From an uncultured Bacteroides sp. (GTDB lineage Bacteria; Bacteroidota; Bacteroidia; Bacteroidales; Bacteroidaceae), in the NCBI GenBank assembly GCA_902492205.1, contig CABUKU010000029.1:1-40189 (forward strand): 40,189 nucleotides of DNA, written 5' to 3'. The notes under the pieces are model-generated. The model made no database searches and was not told the origin of the DNA. It worked only from the letters and a program-made list of their open reading frames with translations. Positions 34,590-40,189 of this stretch are shown one piece after another (within the stretch, counting starts at the first letter, position 1; every line of letters starts with the position of its first letter). The position numbers and the translations under genes were made by a program.

Positions 34590-35681
34590 TTATTTAAGAA
34601 GTTCGGCAAGTTTTTCATCAAGCTTTTCTCCGCGAAGACCTTTTTCAACAATTACACCTTCTTGGTCAATCAACACTGTGAAAGGAATACCGTTTACAGC
34701 ATAAAGTTGAGCACCTTCACATTGCCAGCCTTTAAGATCAGACATTTGAGGCCAAGTCATGTTCATTGCTTTGATAGCACCTTTCCATGCTTCTGCGTTC
34801 TCATCCAAAGATACACCTACAATCTGGAAACCTTTGTTCTTGTAAGCGGCATAAGTCTTAACAAGATTAGGCATTTCTGCGCGGCAAGGACCACACCATG
34901 ATGCCCAGAAGTCTACCAATACATATTTGGATTTGCCTACATAATCAGACAATTTCACTTCTTTGCCTTCAGGATCCTGCATTGTGAAATCAATGTATTT
35001 CTGACCTACTGCGGTAGCTTTTGTTTTAGCGATATGTTCTTTTAAGCTAACAACAGTCGGATCATTTTGGAATTTTGCATCAAGTTTGTTCAACACCGGT
35101 TCAATTTCTTCTTCAGAGAGGTTATAACCGAAGTTCTTAACAAGTTCCAAACCTGCAAGGTTATTATAGTTCTTTTCAATGGCAGCAGCAATCTTGCCGG
35201 TCATTTCTTTTGACTTAGCTTCAAGTTCTTTCATTTTGGAGTCTTTTTGTTCTTTGGTGATAGTTGTATCCTGCAAAGATTCGATGATAGCTCCATATTC
35301 TTTTTGGAATGCATACAGGCCATTCTTGAATTCCTGATAAGCATCATTGTTTGTGGTACCGTTTACCGAACTGTTTTCTCCGAGTTTTGCGCTTAAGTTT
35401 CCGTTTTCAAGGAAGAAATCAGTCATATATTGTTTGCCATTGTTTATGTAAGTAATATAGCGTACAACAGCAGAGTCTTGTTTTCCTTCGAATACGAATT
35501 CGCCATTGACAATAACAGCAGTGTCAGTAGGTACTAAAGCGCGGTTAGCTACTTCCTGAATAAGCACGGTATCGCCGTCGGCAGCGCCGTCCACACTTCC
35601 TTTAATTTTGTAACCTTGTCCGTTTGAGCATGCTCCCAAAGTTAAAGCACCAGCTACAAAGACGTAAATAAGTTTTTTCAT
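34590..35681 (-). CDS. TlpA-like thiol-disulphide lipoprotein with DUF4369 domain
   Basis: From the ATG at 35681 the product has 363 residues. It starts MKKLIYVFVAGALTLGACS, a lipoprotein signal with the lipid cysteine in GACS. The frame extends 14 codons further to 35723, through the -7 promoter box, so the longer form is unlikely. Residues about 22-115 are a DUF4369 beta domain (YKIKGSVDGAADGDTVLI). A helical linker follows. Residues about 225-363 are an AhpC/TSA-thioredoxin fold with the redox motif WASWCGPC and the cis-Pro segment GIPFTVLID. It acts at the envelope as a disulphide reductase or oxidase for unknown partners. It is divergent from the Cys-PAS hybrid kinase. Confidence 0.93.
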   Translation of the reverse strand: MKKLIYVFVAGALTLGACSNGQGYKIKGSVDGAADGDTVLIQEVANRALVPTDTAVIVNGEFVFEGKQDSAVVRYITYINNGKQYMTDFFLENGNLSAKLGENSSVNGTTNNDAYQEFKNGLYAFQKEYGAIIESLQDTTITKEQKDSKMKELEAKSKEMTGKIAAAIEKNYNNLAGLELVKNFGYNLSEEEIEPVLNKLDAKFQNDPTVVSLKEHIAKTKATAVGQKYIDFTMQDPEGKEVKLSDYVGKSKYVLVDFWASWCGPCRAEMPNLVKTYAAYKNKGFQIVGVSLDENAEAWKGAIKAMNMTWPQMSDLKGWQCEGAQLYAVNGIPFTVLIDQEGVIVEKGLRGEKLDEKLAELLK

Positions 35682-35720
35682 AACTTTGAATTTGTTTTTT
35701 TTATAAAATGAATAATGATG

Positions 35721-35728
35721 CAAAGATA
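35721..35728 (-). promoter_or_regulatory. -7 promoter box (TATCTTTG) of the TlpA-like gene
   Basis: A full consensus match on the minus strand, 40-47 bases before the ATG at 35681. Confidence 0.6.
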
Positions 35729-35914
35729 GTTACAAATTAACAAATAATGCCGATAAGTGTTTATTAAAATAGTTATTTAACGTTTGAATAGAAATAATTT
35801 TTTGGAAGTGAAATAAATATTTTTTCCAAAAATGAAACTTTTCTTGGATAAAATAATTAATTTTAGCCCGTTTAAGAACAGCCTGATTATCTATTTACTA
35901 TATAACATGAAATT

Positions 35915-38389
35915 ATGATAATTGCAGTAGTTAGCTCATTCTATATTTTTTTTCTTGTTGGAGTCATATTAATATTGGTGTCTGCCTTGATTAGCTTATA
36001 TGTTGTCCTTCGTGCTAAAAAGCAAGAACTCAATGTCGTTAATCAAATTATCAACAACGATTCTCAAGAATATCTGTTTCTCATTGATAATAATTTCCAT
36101 GTGTATAAAACCAACTATTATGTACTGAATTCCTTAAATGCACCAAAGAACGGTCATCTTAAGTTCGGCGAAATTATGGAATGCCACTTTGCGAAAGTCT
36201 ATGGCAATAAGTGCGGAATGCATAAGAGTTGCCAGACTTGTGTGATACGCGGACAGATAAAAAATGCATTTGCCACAAAGAGTAATTTCAACAATGTTGA
36301 AACTGTGATGCAACTGGATAAAGAAAACAAATTGTTGCATTATAATATCCTGCTTTCGGGGGCATACATGGTGATTAATAAGAAAGAGTATCTTTTGGTA
36401 ACTTTCCATGATATTACCCGTGAGAAATATTTGGAGAAATCCATTGAACGATCCACAGAAAAATTTCTTCTGGTGTTCGAGTCCCTTCCTGTAGGTGCTG
36501 CTATTTGCGACAAAGACGGAGTGATACGTGAAGTAAACAATGCCTATGTGGAGTATTTGGGCTTCGATTCGAAAGACACTTCCGTGGGAAAGCTTAATAT
36601 CTTTGATAATCCTTGCGTTAACAGTGAATTCAAGGATATGATGCGCAAAGGTATTCCTGTGTTCGACGAAGTGAAATATGATTATAGAATCCTCAATGAA
36701 AAGTATGCCAAAAGTAGTCACAGAGAGGTGAAATATTTCCGCTTCATTGTCGATTATCTTAAAAATGCAAAGGGTGAAACAGAATCGTTCGTGATAATTT
36801 GGGTAGATAATACTTTGGTGCATAACACATTGAAACAGAATGCTGCTTTTGAAAGAATGATTAATCTGGCTTCTTCGGTTTCCAATATCGGTTTCTGCTC
36901 TGCAGACCTGTTGAAGAAAACATGTGTGTCCACGCCTATTTACCTGAGCAATTTGGGTGGTATCAGTTCCAATAGTGTCTATGATGCCGTGTCTCGTTTC
37001 GAAAACCTGCATCCCGATGACCGTGAAGCTATGATAAATTACATTGAAAGAGCAGGAAAAGAGCCTTACCCGGCATTCGATGTGGATATACGTGTCAAAA
37101 CCAAAGATGGATACAGGTGGATTAAACAATACATCATTCAGCAATCTTTTGATCCGGCTAACAATAGCATTATGATGCTGGGTGTGAATATCGACATTGA
37201 AAAACAGAAAAAAGAGCAGGAAGAGTTGAAGATAGCCAAGGAAAGGGCGGAAAGCTCCGATAAACTGAAATCGGCTTTCCTTGCCAACATGAGTCACGAA
37301 ATACGTACTCCGCTCAATGCCATTGTGGGATTCTCCGATTTGCTTGCCGTGACCGATAATGTGGAAGAAAGGGAAGGTTATAGGGAGATTATCCGCTACA
37401 ACAATGAATTGTTGCTTCAATTAATCAATGATATTCTCGACCTTTCCAAGATAGAAGCCGATACATTGGAATTCAACTGGTCTGATGTGGATGTGAATAT
37501 TGTGTTCCGTGATTTGGAACAGACAGCCCGTTACAAGAATGCTGCCAATACAAATGTGGCAATTAATTTTATTCCGGGGTTGCCTAAATGCTTCATACAT
37601 ACCGAACGCGTGCGTTTGTCGCAGGTGGTAATGAATTTCCTGACAAATGCCATGAAGTTCACGGAGAAGGGAAGTATCACATTCGGTTACGAACTGCGTG
37701 AAAACGGGCTTTATTTCTATGTAACCGACACAGGAACCGGAATACCCGAAGAGAAACTTACTCATATTTTTGAGCGTTTCGTGAAACTCAATAACTTTAA
37801 GCAGGGAACAGGTTTGGGACTTGCTATCTGCCAAAGCATTATCCGTAAGCTGGGTGGGGAAATCGGGGTTACTTCCGTAGAGGGTGAGGGATCTACTTTC
37901 TGGTTTACTTTGCCGGAAAAGCCAATGGAACAACAATTGACACAAGTAGTTGAAAATAAAGCTGCCGAAGAAAAAGTTAATAATGAACATACAGGGCAAT
38001 CGACAACTGAGGACAATGCAGTAGGGGATAAGCCTAAGAAAAAAATACTGATTGCGGAAGATATTGTAGACAATTACCATTTACTCGAAATCTTGTTGAA
38101 AAACAAATATGAGCTATATCATGCATGGAACGGTCAGGAAGCCGTAGAAATGTTTGTCAAGCATGAACCGGACGGCATTTTGATGGATATTCGTATGCCG
38201 GAATGGGATGGTTACGAAGCAACTGCCGCTATCCGTCAGCTTTCTTCCGAGATTCCTATCGTTGCTGTTACTGCTTTTGCATATAGCGATGATAAAGTAA
38301 AAATCATGTCGAGTGGTTTCAATGGTTATCTTACTAAGCCCGTAAAGAGCAAAGAACTGTTTGATATGTTGCAGCTCTTAAATTTGTAA
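35915..38389 (+). CDS. Hybrid sensor histidine kinase with cysteine-cluster PAS domain
   Basis: An 824-residue hybrid kinase. One N-terminal membrane helix (residues 5-32) is followed by three PAS domains, at about 48-170, 180-300 and 315-430. HisKA has the phospho-acceptor His461 in NMSHEIRTPLNAIVGF. HATPase_c has NFLTNAMKFTEKG and GTGLGLAICQSII. A C-terminal receiver carries Asp758 in GILMDIRMPEWDG. The first PAS holds Cys90, Cys100, Cys106 and Cys109 (ECH, then KCGMHKSCQTC), a spacing suited to binding a metal or Fe-S cluster. There is no DNA-binding domain, so output must pass to another protein. It is divergent from a TlpA-like redox lipoprotein. Redox sensing is inferred. Confidence 0.92.
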   Translation: MIIAVVSSFYIFFLVGVILILVSALISLYVVLRAKKQELNVVNQIINNDSQEYLFLIDNNFHVYKTNYYVLNSLNAPKNGHLKFGEIMECHFAKVYGNKCGMHKSCQTCVIRGQIKNAFATKSNFNNVETVMQLDKENKLLHYNILLSGAYMVINKKEYLLVTFHDITREKYLEKSIERSTEKFLLVFESLPVGAAICDKDGVIREVNNAYVEYLGFDSKDTSVGKLNIFDNPCVNSEFKDMMRKGIPVFDEVKYDYRILNEKYAKSSHREVKYFRFIVDYLKNAKGETESFVIIWVDNTLVHNTLKQNAAFERMINLASSVSNIGFCSADLLKKTCVSTPIYLSNLGGISSNSVYDAVSRFENLHPDDREAMINYIERAGKEPYPAFDVDIRVKTKDGYRWIKQYIIQQSFDPANNSIMMLGVNIDIEKQKKEQEELKIAKERAESSDKLKSAFLANMSHEIRTPLNAIVGFSDLLAVTDNVEEREGYREIIRYNNELLLQLINDILDLSKIEADTLEFNWSDVDVNIVFRDLEQTARYKNAANTNVAINFIPGLPKCFIHTERVRLSQVVMNFLTNAMKFTEKGSITFGYELRENGLYFYVTDTGTGIPEEKLTHIFERFVKLNNFKQGTGLGLAICQSIIRKLGGEIGVTSVEGEGSTFWFTLPEKPMEQQLTQVVENKAAEEKVNNEHTGQSTTEDNAVGDKPKKKILIAEDIVDNYHLLEILLKNKYELYHAWNGQEAVEMFVKHEPDGILMDIRMPEWDGYEATAAIRQLSSEIPIVAVTAFAYSDDKVKIMSSGFNGYLTKPVKSKELFDMLQLLNL

Positions 38390-38476
38390 GGTATTTATTT
38401 AACTTAATAAGCTGCGCCATGCAATCGGGTAGAGCAAAGGAGGCTGTCCCCAAAGGTCTATTTGCTACTTTGACGT
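38390..38476. other. Short intergenic segment with repeat-like sequence
   Basis: It contains GGAGGCTGTCCCCAAAGGTC at about 38440-38459, which resembles the 'aggctgtccc' ends and hairpin arms that recur in Bacteroides intergenic DNA and IS termini. No matching second arm or transposase is present here. A decayed element is possible. Confidence 0.3.
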
Positions 38477-38547
38477 TAATACATTACTCTAATTTATTGT
38501 CATTGCCGATCAGGTCGGCAATGACAATAAATTAGAGTAATGTATTA
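38477..38547. repeat. Perfect 33-bp hairpin overlapping the hydrolase stop codon
   Basis: 38477-38509 is the exact reverse complement of 38515-38547, with a 5-base loop (TCAGG). The right arm includes the hydrolase TAA stop codon at 38545-38547. The top of the stem contains TTGTCATTGCCG, shared with the hairpin at 21577-21616. It separates convergent genes and can terminate both, but its length far exceeds an ordinary terminator. Confidence 0.92.
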
Positions 38548-39573
38548 TTTTAGGTATTCCTTAAAGAAAGATTCCAGTTTGTCAAACGGGATAAGGCCGA
38601 CACGGTCATAAAGATCTACATGCCCTGCACCGGGAACGATATATAATTCTTTCGGTTCGGCAGCAAGCCTGTAAGCATCTTCACTGAATTCGCGTGAATG
38701 GGCATTTTCACCTGTAATAAAAAGCATGGGACGAGGTGAGATTGTTTCAATATCGGCAAAAGGGTAGAAATTCATAAACTTTACATTACTGCTGAGCGTA
38801 GGGTGTGTAGTAGTCAGAGGAGTTGCTCCTTCGGGGGTGAATTCTCCCCGCGAAGTGCGGTAAAATTCATAAAATTCCCGTGCTATCGGATCGGATTTTT
38901 CCGTGATTTCGTGAGGAGTGCCTCCGGTATATTTAGTTTCTCCGCCTAAAAACTCTACATAACGTTGCTCGGCAGCTTCTGCCATGATTTGTTTTCTTTG
39001 TTCCAATGTCAGCGCATGTTTCAAACCATTTCGGCTGGCTGTTCCCATATTGTACATGCTTATTGTTGCGATAGCTTTCAACCGGGGATCTATCTTTGCC
39101 GCACTGATAGCAAAGCTTCCACTGCCACAAATTCCGATTGTGCCAATATGTTCACGGTCAATGAAAGGGCGTGTACCCAGAAAATCCACTGCCGCACTGA
39201 AAGATTCCGCATAAAGTTCCGGCAGGACTGCATTGCGTGGTTCTCCTTCACTTCCTCCCCAGAATGACAGATCGATAGACAAAGTGACGAAACCCCGTTC
39301 TGCCATTTTTGTGGCATATAGGTTTGCGCTTTGCTCTTTGACGGCTCCCATGGGATGCCCCACGATGATTGCCGGATATTTTTCACCCTCTTTCATTTCT
39401 TTGGGTAAAAAGAGGTTCCCCGTCACTTTCATTTTGTATTGATTGGAGAAAAATACTTTTTCCATATTTACGGAATTGCTCTTGTAAAAATTATCCGCAT
39501 CTGTCTGCGCAAAAGAAATACTTGCATACAGCATCATAAAAAACGTTGCCGCTAAAAATAATATTCGTTCCAT
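38545..39573 (-). CDS. Secreted alpha/beta hydrolase with cysteine nucleophile motif
   Basis: A 342-residue protein with a signal peptide (MERILFLAATFFMMLYASIS, then FAQT). The alpha/beta hydrolase core shows YPAIIVGHPMGAVKEQ, GFVTLSIDLSFWG, and the nucleophile elbow TIGICGSGSF with Cys149 where many hydrolases have Ser, as in dienelactone hydrolases. The acid is probably in ITGENAHSREFS and the catalytic His in PGAGHVDLYD. The natural substrate is unknown; an ester is likely. The stop codon lies in the 33-bp hairpin. It is a single gene, about 175 bases from the smalltalk gene upstream. Confidence 0.85.
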   Translation of the reverse strand: MERILFLAATFFMMLYASISFAQTDADNFYKSNSVNMEKVFFSNQYKMKVTGNLFLPKEMKEGEKYPAIIVGHPMGAVKEQSANLYATKMAERGFVTLSIDLSFWGGSEGEPRNAVLPELYAESFSAAVDFLGTRPFIDREHIGTIGICGSGSFAISAAKIDPRLKAIATISMYNMGTASRNGLKHALTLEQRKQIMAEAAEQRYVEFLGGETKYTGGTPHEITEKSDPIAREFYEFYRTSRGEFTPEGATPLTTTHPTLSSNVKFMNFYPFADIETISPRPMLFITGENAHSREFSEDAYRLAAEPKELYIVPGAGHVDLYDRVGLIPFDKLESFFKEYLK

Positions 39574-39709
39574 ATCTTCTTGTTTTAATGATTAAAGAAT
39601 TGATTATCTATTTTCTACGTTACAAAAATACAGTGGATAAAAGACATTCTTTGTAGACAAATTACAGGCATCCTAACCAGAATTACTGATTATACTTTTT
39701 TAAAAGTAT

Positions 39710-39738
39710 GAAGCCGTTTCCTATACGGAGACGGCTTC
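39710..39738 (-). terminator. Hairpin terminator of the HU-smalltalk operon
   Basis: An 11-bp stem with one G-U pair (39710-39720 with 39728-39738) and a 7-base loop, followed on the minus strand by CATACTTTT. It lies 10 bases beyond the smalltalk stop codon. Confidence 0.7.
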
Positions 39739-39747
39739 TACATAAAT

Positions 39748-39852
39748 TTATCCCATGCACGAGGTTAATCCCACCGCACTTGCTATGGCTGTTGCCACCG
39801 CGATTACAATTTTGAGGACAGTTCCCCAAATACTCTTTTTGTTTTCTGACAT
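39748..39852 (-). CDS. Smalltalk-type small protein (34 aa)
   Basis: ATG at 39852, TAA at 39748-39750, 34 codons. The sequence MSENKKSIWGTVLKIVIAVA continues with a hydrophobic segment and ends in TSCMG. This is the pattern of the 'smalltalk' small proteins of Bacteroidales: a charged start, a Trp, one hydrophobic helix. They are usually found after an HU-family gene and before an N-acetylmuramoyl-L-alanine amidase gene. The HU gene is present upstream, but the amidase is absent here. Function is unknown. Confidence 0.7.
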   Translation of the reverse strand: MSENKKSIWGTVLKIVIAVATAIASAVGLTSCMG

Positions 39853-39930
39853 GATTTTTAGTGATTAGTGAGTTAATGATTAGTGATTAGTAAATACTGT
39901 TTTTTTGGGAAAAAGTCGGAAGTAATTAAT

Positions 39931-40063
39931 CTCCCCTCCTTATTGAGGAGGGGTTAGGGGTGGTGGTAGACAATAAATTCCTATTGGCAAATGATTATGT
40001 GAATGTATTCAATTTGTATTCTTTCCTACCACCACCCCTGCCCCTCCTCGATAAGGAGGGGAG
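39931..40063. repeat. Nested inverted repeat (39/38-base arms) between HU and smalltalk genes
   Basis: The arm 39931-39969 is almost the reverse complement of 40026-40063, with a mismatch and one indel region. They are separated by 56 bases. Each arm has its own short hairpin (CCCCTCCT with AGGAGGGG) followed by a GGGGTGGTGG block. It lies in the transcribed gap of a probable HU-smalltalk operon. Confidence 0.85.
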
Positions 40064-40070
40064 AAGATGA

Positions 40071-40189
40071 TTACTCCCCGGCTTCTTCTTCCTTCTTCTC
40101 TTTCACCGGCAACTTACTCACCTGCTCAAAGTCCAGTGTTTTCAGCATATCCTTCAATTCGCTGCTCGGTCGGTAGTTGATTTTCGCTT
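40071..40189 (-). CDS. HU-family DNA-binding protein, C-terminal fragment at right edge
   Basis: Only the last 39 codons are in the window, ending at TAA (40071-40073). The visible sequence AKINYRPSSELKDMLKTLDF is followed by EQVSKLPVKEKKEEEAGE. This charged ending after an INYRPS strand is typical of the HU-like proteins (HU-HIG type) that precede smalltalk genes in Bacteroidales. The family call rests on this tail and on the smalltalk neighbour; the DNA-binding arm is outside the window. Confidence 0.6.
   Translation of the reverse strand, partial: AKINYRPSSELKDMLKTLDFEQVSKLPVKEKKEEEAGE

Noticed and set aside
36134..37420. 428-codon minus-strand frame
   Set aside because: It is wholly antisense to the hybrid histidine kinase, whose PAS, HisKA and ATPase motifs are intact.
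38440..38459. IS element end
   Set aside because: A short aggctgtccc-like segment is present but no transposase, second end or target duplication can be seen.

Overview
The window looks like the chromosome of a Bacteroidales gut bacterium, most likely the Bacteroides/Phocaeicola/Parabacteroides group. Supporting signs are the TAnnTTTG-type -7 promoter boxes, membrane-anchored AraC regulators, OmpA-DUF3575 fimbrial-type proteins, DUF4369-TlpA lipoproteins, a 'smalltalk' small protein next to an HU-family protein, and AddAB-type rather than RecBCD recombination helicases. Species cannot be fixed from the sequence alone.

Left accessory part (1-9.8 kb). The left edge carries the 5' part of an OmpA/DUF3575 envelope gene of the kind that opens fimbria-like (Mfa/Fim) loci. 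Behind it is a 0.9 kb non-coding region with a 55-bp TG microsatellite, a degenerate 21-bp-period repeat and three copies of a 15-bp box, then a membrane-bound AraC-type regulator. Next comes a DNA-damage block, all on the minus strand: UmuD-like S24 protease, UmuC-like Y-family polymerase and an SRAP (YedK/HMCES-like) protein in one operon, preceded by a VRR-NUC nuclease. Then follow AT-rich small genes (membrane peptide, unknown lipoprotein, PLDc_N-like 2-TM protein) and a tyrosine recombinase abutting a tRNA-Arg(UCU) gene. This has the layout of an island integrated at the tRNA 3' end.

Core part (9.8-40 kb). In order: a LuxR-type HTH protein with a 39-aa membrane peptide; addB and addA double-strand-break repair genes; an exactly periodic 4 x 22-bp palindromic repeat array; an acyl-CoA synthetase and an NADP-dependent oxidoreductase; a pyruvate oxidase; a macro-domain deacetylase; a three-gene glycine-betaine-type ABC importer; an OmpR-type two-component system followed by an MgtA/MgtB-type Mg2+ ATPase; a K+/H+ antiporter downstream of an NtrC/NtrB-type two-component pair; a TlpA-like lipoprotein divergent from a hybrid histidine kinase whose first PAS domain holds a four-cysteine cluster; an alpha/beta hydrolase; then smalltalk and the C-terminus of an HU-family protein at the right edge.

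Functional themes are DNA-damage tolerance and break repair (umuDC-SRAP, VRR-NUC, addAB, macro domain) and ion/osmolyte homeostasis (betaine importer, MgtA, K+/H+ antiporter, with adjacent two-component systems). The most unusual content is non-coding: the TG tract, the 21-bp and 22-bp phased repeats, a 33-bp perfect hairpin overlapping a stop codon, and a nested 39-bp inverted repeat. No CRISPR array, complete IS element or known defence system was recognised.
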